64,000 nt of DNA. It comes from Zygnema cylindricum. Taxonomy: Eukaryota > Streptophyta > Zygnematophyceae > Zygnematales > Zygnemataceae. The stretch covers positions 19,656-83,655 of the forward strand of contig JBBHKE010000162.1 in NCBI GenBank assembly GCA_037447655.1, read 5' to 3'. Positions within the stretch are counted from its first letter, which is position 1, and each line of letters starts with the position of its first letter. Positions 11,725 through 23,055 of the stretch are shown here, one piece after another. Position numbers and translations under genes: made by a program. The notes beneath the pieces were generated by a model that did no database searches, was not told where the DNA came from, and was given only the letters and a program-made list of their open reading frames with translations.

Positions 11725-12703
11725 TGAAATAGGATCTCCTACCTCTCAGAAAATCCCATTACTACTTCCAATTTTGACCACACATTCCACACATTGGAAA
11801 ATTACACATTCATATTGGAGAGCACTCACATAAAGGAATAAATTTTAAATTTGAAGAAACTTTTGTCCACATAACATTAGTTTGGTCTCTTGCCCACGTG
11901 GCTCAACCCTTTTTATTAAAGTATTTCCACTACTCTCCACTTTTAAATAATTCTATCTCTGAACTACTAAAACACTACTTAGTTTGTAAAAGATTTCAAT
12001 GCTAAAATGCCATTGCTCCAATTTGGTTTTAATCGCTCAAGACCAAGATTAGTCAAAATTTCCACAAACATTTTCCAAGGAAAAAGATGTCTGCTCTCCT
12101 CTTAGACTTCACTATTTATCCATCATCGCCTTGGACTCGCCAGGCCAGAGTCAACGCTCCGTTGAACAGGTTTTAGTTGGGCCAATCGTTGATCAGCAAT
12201 GACTTAGACTGACCATTGCCAAAATGTGCGAAATCTCTTGCTAACTACGTAGCATTTCTAACTAATCAAAATCTACGTTTAACTACGTAACATTTACGTG
12301 CAAAAGTACGCGCCAAACGAAACGCGACTTCGCACGAACGTACGTCGCAAATTTCGCACCCGAAACTTCCTACGAAATTCCATAAACTGAAAGTGACGTT
12401 TCGTACTATAAATTGTACGAAACGAACCATCGTGCGTACCAAACGAAATACTGATTTTGTTTGGTACTTTATAAACGTACGCCTTAAATTTCGTGGCTAG
12501 TTTGACCCTTAACTTGTAACAATGAACACCCAATCGTTATTTTGACCTCGCGTTGTCGCCTAAATACACCTATCACTATAACTTTTAAAATACAACCCCA
12601 AATCGTGCGATTCTCTCCCGAACGTCTATCAAATTCAAAACTCTATTTTTGTAACACTTAACTACCCATTTACGAACAAGTTCGGTCCACTTTTACTGTT
12701 ACA
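11725..12703 (-). repeat. Gypsy 5' LTR (right copy)
   Basis: 979 bp, TG to CA. Positions 12310-12703 match 6160-7095 of the left LTR once the MITE at 6307-6856 is removed. Open frames seen inside it are repeated in the left LTR and are not genes. Confidence 0.75.
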
Positions 12704-13020
12704 CTATCGTGATCGAGATCGGCTTACTCCAAGTCTTGTTGAGTCTAGCTAAAGCAACAAGGTGAAAGGAATGGAAAGGAACATGAAGGATGCTTTCATC
12801 AAGTATAACTATAAGGATGTAGATGCAGCCTGGGCGAAGACTTTTTGTCAATGTTTGCCATTTAGTCTGTTAAAGACTTATGCAGATGAAACATATTGCG
12901 GAGATAGGGAGTCTTATAAGTTATTGCATCGCGATACCATGAAAACACGTCTCTTGGCTATGACTAAGGTGACTATCATTAATGATTTGGCGAGTTACAT
13001 GGAGGCAATCAAAGTCACAG
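12704..13020 (+). pseudogene. Decayed hAT-like transposase, copy 2 (DUF659-like)
   Basis: An open frame from 12762 encodes VDAAWAKTFCQCLPFSLLKT, then ESYKLLHRDTMKTRLLAMTK, then NDLASYMEAIKVT. This follows the plant hAT DUF659 pattern: a hydrophobic LPF..V...Y segment, then YK.PS...LR..LL, then DL..Y...I..T. It is cut at its 5' side by the gypsy LTR and at its 3' side by the family H MITE. Confidence 0.5.
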
Positions 13021-13457
13021 TTGTGTTGTGCATCGGTAGCCATTTGTCGATAACCGATATGCCCCTTTTTTTGACCTACCGATAATCGATGTATCGACGT
13101 GATACACTGGTACAAGTATTATCGCGATGAAAACCGATTTTGTTTGTTTTTATCGAGGTAACACCGGTTCAATAAGTATCGACGATAACTGTACGGTTCA
13201 TGCCGTTTTATTGAAATTCCTTTCTTCCATTCCGGAACAAATTCTTTTGCGTTGGATTCCAACCTATATACACTGAAAAATATAATAAATTATACTATGA
13301 AGTACTATTATATAGCTTACTATATTTTTTTCCACTTATCGCCGATAAGTAGTTTGATGGTCCCGGAGCGATATATTGGGAACCCTCACCATTCGATAAC
13401 TGATAACTATAGGTAGCGGTTTTATCGCGGTAAGTTTTTCCCCGATACACAACACTA
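13021..13457 (+). mobile_element. Family H MITE fused to hAT copy 2
   Basis: Starts TTGTGTTGTGCATCGG and ends CCCGATACACAACACTA. No clear 8-bp duplication is seen. Its junction with the transposase-like frame (GTCACAGTTGTGTT) is the same as in copy 1 at about 3815-3830. Confidence 0.65.
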
Positions 13458-13471
13458 GAAAGTAGAAACTA

Positions 13472-13677
13472 CACCGCGAATTTCTATTACCCTTAACACA
13501 TATTTAGTGTTAAAAAACAATTAGTGTGATTAACGCTTATTGGGAATTTGGGAATTTTCAAAGGAATCAGTCACTCTAATTTGGTTTTTAGGGTTTTTGT
13601 AATCACTCTATTTAAGAATTTGGGTAAAAATTTAGGGGCGCCGAATTAGCGTGAATAACGATAATAGCGATTCGCGG
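13472..13677. mobile_element. Family M (TA-target) MITE
   Basis: About 206 bp, ends CACCGCGAATTTCTATTA and ATAATAGCGATTCGCGG, TA on both sides. Confidence 0.7.
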
Positions 13678-14547
13678 TAATACTGTAGTGCAGGATTTGA
13701 TGGGGACACGAAATTATGGTCTTTGCGTATATCTTCTGAGATAGTAGGATATTCAGTGACGGCGAATAGTACGGCTGTCGGATTGTCCCGTCATTTCTTT
13801 CTCGCTTGTATAATATTGAACGACGTTGTGGACGACCGTTTGTCCGAAACCAAAGGCTAAAACATTTATCGCGCAATTTCAGTAAGTGATATCGGCCGTC
13901 CGTTACTTCTTTTCTGTATAAGAATTAGCGGTCAATTTGTGGCCATCTGCAGCAGCACTGCAGCAGTGATTGAAAAGTGCGAACTCTAAAATAATTTGTA
14001 CGGCTGCGATCGAAAGATAAGAGTTTTAAAGTGTACTTTACGGTTCATAAAGTCCACCACTTTTTAGTGTGTTAAAGTGACGCCTGTTCCAAATCCCACC
14101 ACCTCTCACGGTCTCCAGTTCAACTAAAGTCATTCATAAAACGTCCTAACGAACGTTCCGGCCTAGTGGCCTACAACACCTATGGCTTTGCCTATTTTGT
14201 CTCGACTCGTGTAGTCTTTAAAAGTTTAAATGTTTTTTTTTTGTATTATTACCCCCTTTGTGCCCCATATTGTTTTTCCATCGCAAGTTTTGCAATAAAG
14301 GTTCAAGCTACATTACGTCTTTAGACTGGACTTTTGAAATTGAGACACGCGTCAAGTTTGGAGATGGAGACGTATAGTGGTCTCTCAAGTCTCAACAGGT
14401 GATAAACCCTAAAACTATTTTTACATTTTGGATTCAGATATTTGCGCGGAAAGCATTGTGAAAACTGTACGGCCTCGGGCACTTAATGTGCATGACGTTT
14501 TGGTTTTTTTTAATGGTCAATGTTGACGCTAAAAGGTACAAGAGCTA

Positions 14548-14745
14548 CACCGTGAATCGTTATTAGACTAAAATAATTATTAGTGTCAAAAGTTAATTAG
14601 TGTCATTGATGCTAATTTAGTGCCGGACACGTGGCATTTTATGGTCCACGTCCTTAAATATTATAATATATTCAATTTAAGGTATCAATGTCAAAATTTT
14701 GGGGCGCCGATATAGAGTACATAAGTCTAATAACGATTCAAGGTG
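14548..14745. mobile_element. Family M (TA-target) MITE
   Basis: 198 bp, ends CACCGTGAATCGTTATTAG and CTAATAACGATTCAAGGTG, TA on both sides. Confidence 0.8.
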
Positions 14746-14752
14746 TACAGTA

Positions 14753-16046
14753 CACCGCAAATCGTTATTAGTGTCAAAGTTTAAATAGTGTTGAAGAAAA
14801 TTTACCGTAATTGATGCTAATTAAGAATTTGATTTTTTTTTTTAAAGGTGTATTTTAATTTCGACATTATGCTAATTTGGGAACAGCAAAAATGGAATAT
14901 TTGTCGTACGATTATATACATTAATATATGTATCCGTACAAAATAATAGAAATCGTACGCCGTCGTGAAATTTAGACATCCGTAGATGTCAGAATAATTT
15001 ACGTGTCATAATAATCCCGTTTTTGAGCGCACGTTCCTATGCGTGCGCGTCTGATTTAATTCATTATTTGTAAAATTTTCACTTGAAAAGGTACATTTAT
15101 GTACGGTCTCACATCGACCGTACACCACACTATCTAGATCTTATTGTACTCTCGTTCTTTATGCTATTTGTACGGTACCTTAATTAACATCAAGGAAAAA
15201 TTAAAATCATGTATCCTATTTAAAGAAAATAAAATAAAATTTAAGAACCCAAATTAGTGACTTTGGGTGAAGTTTCATTAGACAAAAAGTGAGGTTGTTT
15301 ACAGAAATTTAGACCTCTCCGTACAACGACGTACCTCTTATTTTGTTTTTGTCCGGAAAACAACATTACATAAAATCTTACCAATATACTCCAAAAGTCT
15401 GGGAGTTAACAATGGTCGTTGGATGGATTTTCGCGAAGCATTCGCTTCGAAAGTTTCTGTAATTGAGCATACGTGTCAAGCTGTCAACCAACGGAAATCA
15501 AAAAATTTCGCACACGATATACACATTAAAAAATCCAACAGAAAATACAAACGAAATCTCGTAACGCACTTTTTTCACGCTATTTTTATAAGCGCCCATT
15601 CATCACACTATTTCTGGAAGCGCTCATTCGTCACGAGTAAAAACAGAAGCCCTAAAAAAATGAGGTGGTATCTGACAAGGCGTCTGCAAAGAGTACAAAA
15701 GTTCTTGTTGCACGATGACCTGGTGCGCACGTGCATGGTACGTAAATGAATATTTTTGGTCGGTGTGAAAATTATTGACGATTTGCAATATACAATCTAG
15801 AGTTACGTGGCACCACTCTTTTGCTAACACGTGCATTACAGACTATGCGCAATGGAACTTCGTTCAAATTGTAGCATTCTGTAATGTTGGCCGTACAATT
15901 ACAGAAAGTCCTAATGCAACTTAACCCTAAACCTTACCTTAAGTAGAATAATGAAAAAATTAGAATCATCTACTCTATTTAAAGTGAAAGAGTCGAAATT
16001 TAAGGCGACCGAATTAGCTTTATTACTCTAATTACGATTCGCTGTG
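14753..16046. mobile_element. Long family M element or two fused copies
   Basis: Ends CACCGCAAATCGTTATTAG and CTCTAATTACGATTCGCTGTG flanked by TA, 1294 bp apart. It contains a fragment (about 15259-15470) related to the element at 18301-18539. No gene. Confidence 0.5.
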
Positions 16047-16053
16047 TACAGTA

Positions 16054-16269
16054 CACCGTGTATCACTATTTGTATCAATAATTTTTTCACCACCCAATCA
16101 TTTTTTCTCCGCACACACCTGTCCGATTTTTAATCTAAGATCGCCAATCGGAAGCTAAGAATCTTATCTTTCGATCGAAATCGTCAGATCCACAATCCGA
16201 CATGTGTGTACGGAGAAAATGTGTAACAAGAGACGATAAAAACACTAACACTAATAGCGATTCACGGTT
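16054..16269. mobile_element. Family M (TA-target) MITE
   Basis: Ends CACCGTGTATCACTATT and CACTAATAGCGATTCACGG. Its interior (CAGATCCACAATCCGACA) matches the copy at 17826, defining a subfamily. Confidence 0.7.
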
Positions 16270-16471
16270 TACTGTAACTGTACGTTTTCGTGGGCCAATG
16301 AAAGTGCACCATTCCTGGATTTCGCCGTAGTTTTCTGAACGTGTAGGACAACTTTATGTCCACTTGGACATCTTTACCATCCAGTAATCGTGGGAGACAC
16401 GTGGACGGTCAGAGTGATGCGTGACAACAATCTCAAAATTGTCGGTCGATTGAGAGATTGTGTGCAAGTTA

Positions 16472-16668
16472 CACCCGCTCATCGTTATTAGTGTTTGTAA
16501 CACTAATTTGGTCTTGATTTTCCTTGGCCATAAATCACAGAAAAGTATTAACAACACTATTTAAGGGAGTGGACTACAAATTGCCACGACTCCTCGCAGT
16601 AAAATAGTGTTAATTTTAACTTCGCATTAACATTAACGAATCTTTAACACTAATAACGATGACTGGTG
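16472..16668. mobile_element. Family M (TA-target) MITE
   Basis: 197 bp, ends CACCCGCTCATCGTTATTAG and CACTAATAACGATGACTGGTG, with TA on both sides. Confidence 0.75.
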
Positions 16669-16831
16669 TACCGTAGTGTTCTTTTCTTTACAACCATCGA
16701 AATGTCACACCAAAACATTATTTTGACATTTTTTTATGAACACAAGGCTTGAATTGCTAGTAGTGTACAGAAATTACAAGTGGAAGGAAATAAATATTGT
16801 TACCGACTCTATTTTGGGTTCAACGGCCTAA

Positions 16832-17612
16832 GGGTACTTTCGCATGTGTTAAAGTTACAGTTATTTTCTGTCGTTTTCCTCCATAACTTAGGAAAAAATG
16901 AAAAAATCCGCAGGCGTACCAAAAAATATAAATTACAATCATACAAGTTGCGTTACCTTTGAATTTTATATGTACAGTAGTTTGTCGTCTAGCCCGATGC
17001 AATTTGTCGTTTAGCACATTTCGACCCACTTTCGCGTCCTATCGGCACATGTTCAAACTTTACATCAAATCACCTCGCGAGGTGATTTGAAATAAAGTCC
17101 AATAAGGTGAGCGAATGGGCAGACGCTTTCGCACGTGTCGGATTTTTTTTACAATTTTTATGCGCTGAGTACCAAAATAAAATCACACTGCAAGTTTCCA
17201 ATCTGTGCGTACTATTTTCCATGCGTTGATTTTCATACATGGGGTCGTCTCTCTCAAACACACGTGTCTTCACACATACGGGTGTAGGAAGTGGGAAAAA
17301 CCGCATTAATGTGCAACAGCGAAAGGTATTTTAGTGTTTCGACACGTCGACAATGTGGCGTACGGACATTACGAAGTCACAAAAATTGTACAACGTGCGA
17401 AGAGACGCCTCAAATTGAAGCCGAGTGGAAGTTTCGCCTCATTTTGTGTACCACTTCATCTATCACATTGTTTCGTACACGTCTACGTAAATTACATTTT
17501 TACGTAACAAAGTTATTTGCGTTTACATCCGAATGCTCTAAAAGTTGTACGGAGAATCTTCGCTAAAAAACAAAGTAGCAAAACTATGTTTCGGTTACAT
17601 GCGAAAGTTCCC
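16832..17612. mobile_element. PIF/Harbinger-type (Tourist-like) MITE with central palindrome
   Basis: 781 bp; ends GGGTACTTTCGCATGT and ACATGCGAAAGTTCCC; TAA duplicated at 16829-16831 and 17613-17615. It contains a perfect 26-bp palindrome at 17065-17090. Confidence 0.8.
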
Positions 17613-17825
17613 TAACTCCAACAAAACATTAACGCTAATTTTCACATGTAACACAGGTTTGGATAACTCATTCATATAGTGTATCCACTATAGCTTGGGT
17701 TCATAGCTGTCCAATTCGCATATTACGCACGAAATCTGTACGAATCGGACGACTATGCTTGCGTTCACATAGTCAACGCTTGAACGTGTGAGGACAGGTT
17801 CGCGCGATTCTCCACGTCTTTAGTA

Positions 17826-18042
17826 CACCGTGAATCCCTATTAGCGTCAATATTTTTTTCGCCACTTAAAACATTTTTTCCCCGTACACACTTGTCAGAT
17901 TTTCAATTTGAGACCGCCAATCGAAAGCTGAGAATGTGACCGTTCAATCGCGACCGTCAGATCCACAATCTGACACTGTGTCTAACGAGAAAATATGTTT
18001 TATGTGGCAAAAATGTATCAACACTAATTGCGGTACACAATG
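17826..18042. mobile_element. Family M (TA-target) MITE
   Basis: The left end CACCGTGAATCCCTATTAG is clear; the right end is degraded. The interior is shared with 16054-16269 (CAGATCCACAATCTGACA). Confidence 0.55.
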
Positions 18043-18272
18043 TACTAAATCAAATATGAGTTCGCTTGGCCGTGTTGATAGGCCGTTTTTTGACACTTTT
18101 TTGTACTTTTCTACGAAATAGCAAGGAGTTTTTGTACGGAATGACACATTTGATACGTCACACTATTTAAATTCCTCTTGAAGTCGAGTAACTCAATAAT
18201 TGACACTAATTAAACATATATGTACCTATATTATAGCTAAGTGAATAAAAGCGTTATTAATTATATTTCTAA

Positions 18273-19294
18273 GGGTATGTCCCCATGTAATTGTAACTTA
18301 GGGTGAAGTTCCATTAAGACATACGCAAGGTACATCAACAATAACATAAACTTTCGAAGGGAATGCTTCACGAAAAAATATCCAACGGTCATTGTTAACT
18401 CCTCGACATTTGGAGAACATTGGCAAGATTCTCTGTAATGTTGTTTTCCACATAAAAATAAAATAAGAGGTACGGCGTAGTACGGAGAGGTCCGAATTTT
18501 TGTAAACAGCCTCACTTTTCGTCTAATAGAACTTCACCCTTAGCGAACTTACTTTGTATTTTATCGCGGATCTGTCGAACCCGGTTTTCAAGTGTCCCTA
18601 TGCGTAAGAACGAAATCGTAACTTATGTTTGTGACTATTGTATACTTCGACAATACTTGCGACGGTTGTCAACGTCTACAATTTGCGTTGTCGCACGTTA
18701 TTTTTCGTAACTGCTTGTGACGTAGCATGTTTTATCGTGACATTGTAGACGTACCGCCTTACAACCTATGTCGTTCCACTGTTTGAAGAAGATGTGTTTT
18801 GCCTTTGCGTCTCCAATCCGCTCAACGTGAAATGGCATCGGAATTTTAAGACTCCTGCGAAAAAAAAATCCGTACCGAGCGTAAATGAACAAAACAAAAC
18901 AAATTGTGTACTTTTCGTTGTCGTACTGTACGCAGACAAACATAACATACCGAATTTTGTATTTTTCTTTGTCGTTGGAAATCGTTTGAAATTTTGTGAA
19001 CATTACGGCACGTGCAAACATGTGTTTCTATTTTTTATCGAAAATACCTAGTTTTATAACACTTCGCCGATGTGTTTTAAAGATAAGTTTGAAGATGACA
19101 TTTTTTGTCGCGACCGTGGGTCGAAAAACACAAGACGACAAATTTTCGTACATCTTAAGTTCGAGGGTGACGCAAATTGTACTCTACAAATTTGCGATTC
19201 CTTCGTACGGTTGCAACTTAAGCAGTACGGCGCTAAGTTTTACAGGAAAACGACAGAAAAAAAAACCCTTACTCATGCACATGGGGACATACCC
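18273..19294. mobile_element. PIF/Harbinger-type MITE, family P, carrying a nested MITE
   Basis: 1022 bp; ends GGGTATGTCCCCATGT and ACATGGGGACATACCC; TAA on both sides. It is homologous, inverted, to 44069-44856, and also to 26885-27589. Open frames recurring in these copies (for example FTKFQTISNDKEKYK) carry no known domain. Confidence 0.85.
18301..18539. mobile_element. 239-bp PIF/Harbinger-type MITE nested in the family P element
   Basis: Ends GGGTGAAGTTCCATTA and TAATAGAACTTCACCC with TTA on both sides (18298-18300, 18540-18542). It lies entirely inside the 18273-19294 element and is therefore younger. Confidence 0.88.
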
Positions 19295-19420
19295 TAAGTT
19301 AAAGGATATAGTGTTATTAACGCTAATAGCGATTCACGGTGGAATATCCTTACCGGATCGGCGACTCTTCTTCTAACCGCAACTCTACAGTACTGTAGCG
19401 TTATGTTTAGCTTTTTTAAT

Positions 19421-21112
19421 GGGAATTGATCATGACAGTGAATGTTTTGGTTGCGCACAGTCACTTACGTCATTTTGTCAAAAATTGTACGTTTGAAGTA
19501 TATATTGGTACAAATAAAGTCCTTTTGAGTACAAATTTGACGGTCAATCGGTTGGGCAACTTAGAATTTCAAAATATTGTTTCAAACGCTTAAAATTTTG
19601 CCGCCCTTACGAACGTCGACCGTCATAATAAAACTAGCAATTCACACGGCCGACGAACGTTTACGGTAACAAAACTGTGGCATCCACATGTAAATGAAAG
19701 CGTTGCAGATAGTCGCTTTTTGTCTTTACGTGAGCTCCACGGTGAGAGCACTTAGCCACAAAATTTAAATTTAATCGTCTAAGCGTTACATTGAACTTAG
19801 ACGCAAATTGAAACGAAACTTCTTTAAACTAAACTGAACTACTGTAATTTTTATACGGAAATATTAAAACGCACGAAACGAAATTTTGTTGTTAATGTAA
19901 GAATGTTGATTCGTAGATAGTGTGGCTGGATTTCGTCGCGCGTGATGACGCGCATTTTTTTCAAATAAATTCAATTGATATTTTTACGCCGGTTCGTTTT
20001 ATTATAGTGTACAAAGTTTTTTTGGTTTCGTGCGTTTTAATATTTCCGTACAAGATTTATAGTACTTTAGTTTAAAGCATAGTTCAAAAGTAGGTGAAAG
20101 TATGCCCATACAATATGCCTATTGTATGTAAAACATACAATATGTCCTTAAGACCGTTGGTCGCAAAATGAAAAAAAATAGTAACAGAGTCGAGTTGCAC
20201 ATCGATCGATAGAGAATTAAACGCCATGTCTAAATTTTGAAAAACATTTGGATTTTTTTTTTTTTTGTGAGTTTTGAGATTTTTTTTATTTAAATCGTCA
20301 GATTTGGAAGATCGGACGGTCGCTGATCAAAGTAGCGATCTTAAGTAGATTACATGAAAAGCCCATAACACAACTTACGATAGGACTATCTATCATATTA
20401 GCGTCTGCAATTTTGAAGGCCACACTAAATAAAGCCTAAAATTGACCAATCAGGTTGCCCGTCCGCGTTTTTTTTTTTTTCCGGGTTTCTTTCCTGCGGA
20501 ATGTCATCCTACGCCGTGTCAGTTCGCTAACAAATTTCGTCAGACGGCGTGCGCTGTACTATGATCCTACGTCAGATTCGTACAATCGTACAAGAGTGTC
20601 CACAACGCACACCCATACAGTATGCCTACTCTACTCGAGTTTAGTTCCAAGTTTTGTGCGCCTACCAAAGGCCTACCATAAAAACGCCTACTTTTGAACT
20701 ATGGTTTAAAGAGGTTTCGTTTCACTTTGCGTCTAAGTTCAATGTAACGCTTAGACGATTAAATTTCAATTTTGCGGCTAACTGCTCTCACCGTGGGGCT
20801 CACGTAAAGACAAAAAGTGACTGTCTGCAACACTTTTATTTACATGTGGTTACCGCAGTTATGTTACCGTAAACGTTCGTCGGCCGTGTGAATTGCTAAT
20901 GTTATTATGACGGTCGACGTCCGTAAGCGCGGCAAAATTTTAAGCGGTTGAAACAATATGTTGAAAGTCAAAGTTGCCCAACCGATTGACCGTCAAATTT
21001 GTACTCAACGGGACTTTATTTGTACCAATATGTACTTCAAACGTACAATTTTTGACAAAATGACGTAAGTGACTGTTCGCAACCAAAACAGTCACTGTCA
21101 TGATCAATTCCC
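19421..21112. mobile_element. Large foldback element (family Q)
   Basis: Two long inverted arms: 19421 to about 19880, and about 20026 to 21112 once the insertion at 20078-20703 is removed. Each arm is about 460 bp with a loop of about 145 bp. Outer ends are GGGAATTGATCATGACAGTG and its complement. Flanks TTTTTAAT and TTTTTAAA suggest an 8-bp duplication. The inner stem GGAAATATTAAAACGCACG is exact. No coding frame of interest. Confidence 0.85.
20078..20703. mobile_element. hAT-like MITE (family R) nested in the foldback arm
   Basis: 626 bp; ends CATAGTTCAAAAGTAGG and CCTACTTTTGAACTATG; exact 8-bp duplication GTTTAAAG at 20070-20077 and 20704-20711. A second, truncated copy is at 45686-46213. 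Confidence 0.9.
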
Positions 21113-22779
21113 TTTTTAAAACGACAACAAAAGAGTACTAATTTCACATTTTCATTCGATAGATTGTCCTGTTGTACGGCCTCCAACGCACATCCCGGGT
21201 TCTCAAAACGTCGGAAACATCCAAAAGTACCGTACGTTCAGCGGCAGATATTTGTTGCTCCTGTAGTACGGTACACCACCCATCGCTGTTGGAGTTACTG
21301 AAATTATTATCCCTAACGTCAACGATGTATTAAATTAATATATTTTATTACGATATTTATTATCACCACGTGGGTCATTAGGGACCACTTACTAAACATC
21401 ACTAATGAACGCTAATTTATGATTTTGGATCCTTAAAGTCAAAAAGTACTCACTGAGAGCGATGGGCAGTGTACGACATAGAATGGCTGTGCTGGCTTAA
21501 TCCGAGTAACCAAAAGAAAAATGACTTTTTCGTAGAATCGTACGCTCCTGACAGAAAGTACGGTGTCTTGGCGTTCCACCTTCCCACGTTGACCGGTTGT
21601 CCCGTTCTCGTTGGTCGCCAACTTCAATAAAAAAGACAAAAGACCTTTGACCAGAGTTACAAAAAACTAAAAAAGACAATGTTAAAACGTTTAAACATTT
21701 TTTGTTACAAATTAAAACTCGGTTTAGGATAAAACCTTTCCATCAGCAGGAAAGTCGAGCTGTTTACTGAAAACCGTATGTTTCTGTATAGCTTCGTACG
21801 CTATTTTATTTATTTTACGAAAAACATTGTTACGGAAAGTTTATCAAGATTCTCCAAAGGTCGGAGATTGAACCTGTACCGTCCGATATTTTCTCATTTA
21901 GCATCCGTGATGCGTTCGCACCATCGAGCCAGTACAGTACGGAAATAACCACCATTCTCAAAGGAGGATAACTGGATAAGCCATTTCTCAACAATCGTAC
22001 AAAACTCTGGAGTAAATAGTTAGCGAAAGACAACCAATTATTTTCGCAAGTGTGAATGACATCTGACATCAGGGACGTAGAATCCAGAAGAATCCCGAAC
22101 CGGTCCCTTGCCTTTATGGCTTTGGTGACGTCATGGGTTCCCAGGTCTTTCGGAATAGCCGTACACCATACCGTACGCTTAACCTGGCAAACAAAGAATT
22201 AACCACTTCGAGGATAACGCAATGTACATTCAAAGACTACGTGGCCACAGACGTCCGTACAATTATATACCGGACCAATACGGAGCACGGAATAGGTTTA
22301 CTGCCACGTCCTGATGGAAGGTCAGCATGAATTGCCGAAGAATACTCGTACTAAATTTTAGATTCAAATTAGTACGCATGTAAAGCTGAGATTAAACCCC
22401 TCTCGTGAACCAATAAGATACTGTCATTGACTTTTAAAAACCCTCTTAAGTCTTAACGTCCTACAAGACCACAACCCTATTATTACCACTTCTTTAGTTT
22501 TAAACACGTTTAAACACCACACACTTTTGACTTTGAAAAGATACGAAAAGTACGAATAGACAACGATTCCAACCATTGAGCACCTCCCTATGTACGAAAG
22601 TGTACGTCATTGTACGGAAGTAATCTCCGCCGCAAGTATCTTAGAAATGGAAACCTGCAGTTTCACAAATCTCACTTGAAAATCCATCCTGTCTCTTCTG
22701 ATCTTCCTGCAGACCGCCATTTTCTACGCAAACAAAACCAACGACAAGGAAATAAAAAAACGAAAGAAACCGAAACGTC
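21113..22779. other. Intergenic DNA upstream of HSPA12-like gene 1
   Basis: No gene or bounded repeat recognised. GTACG-type words are frequent. Short open frames here (up to 79 codons) lack motifs. Confidence 0.4.
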
Positions 22780-23055
22780 TTAACCCAAACTCTTAATTCT
22801 AATCCACCTCCTCCGTCTCCTCCCGCTTCGTCTCCTTTTCCCGTCTCCTTTTCCTCTCCCTGTCCCTTTCTGTTTCCGTTTCAGTTTCCTTACCTTCTTC
22901 CTTCCATTTTTCTGTTCCCTTTTCCTTCTCCTTTCTTTCCCTTTTCCCTTTCCTTTTCCATTTTTCTTTCCCTTTTTCTTTTCTCTTTTTTTCTCCATTT
23001 CCATTTCCCTCTCCCTCTCCCTCTCCCTCTCTTCCCTCCTCCCCAACCCTTCCCA
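22780..23055 (+). promoter_or_regulatory. Pyrimidine-rich leader upstream of HSPA12-like gene 1
   Basis: About 250 bases of nearly pure C and T (CTCCCT, TTTCCTTTC units) run directly up to the ATG at 23056. They probably form the 5' UTR or core promoter. I see no TATA box. Lysine- and arginine-rich open frames on the opposite strand here are a by-product of the composition. Confidence 0.5.

Larger units (their letters stand above)
5894..12703 (-). mobile_element. Ty3/gypsy chromovirus, decayed and internally deleted
   Basis: Minus-strand element. The right LTR (its 5' LTR) is 11725-12703 and the left LTR ends at 7095; both finish TGTTACA on the plus strand. The left LTR begins in or near the gap and is split by a MITE. 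The primer site at 11710-11722 reads TGGTATCGGAGC on the element strand, one base off the usual TGGTATCAGAGC for initiator tRNA-Met. The polypurine tract AAAAAGGGGATGA lies just inside the left LTR. Order on the minus strand is gag, then the end of RT, RNase H, integrase, chromodomain remnant. Protease and the RT catalytic core are missing. Confidence 0.8.

Noticed and set aside
6071-12533. Similar frames at 6071-6340 and 12294-12533
   Set aside because: They are the same LTR segment in two copies and are interrupted differently.
18698-19376. Recurring open frames in the family P elements (18698-19376, 26846-27375, 44172-44672)
   Set aside because: They share sequence only because the MITE copies do, lie in different frames, and show no codon-level conservation or known domain.
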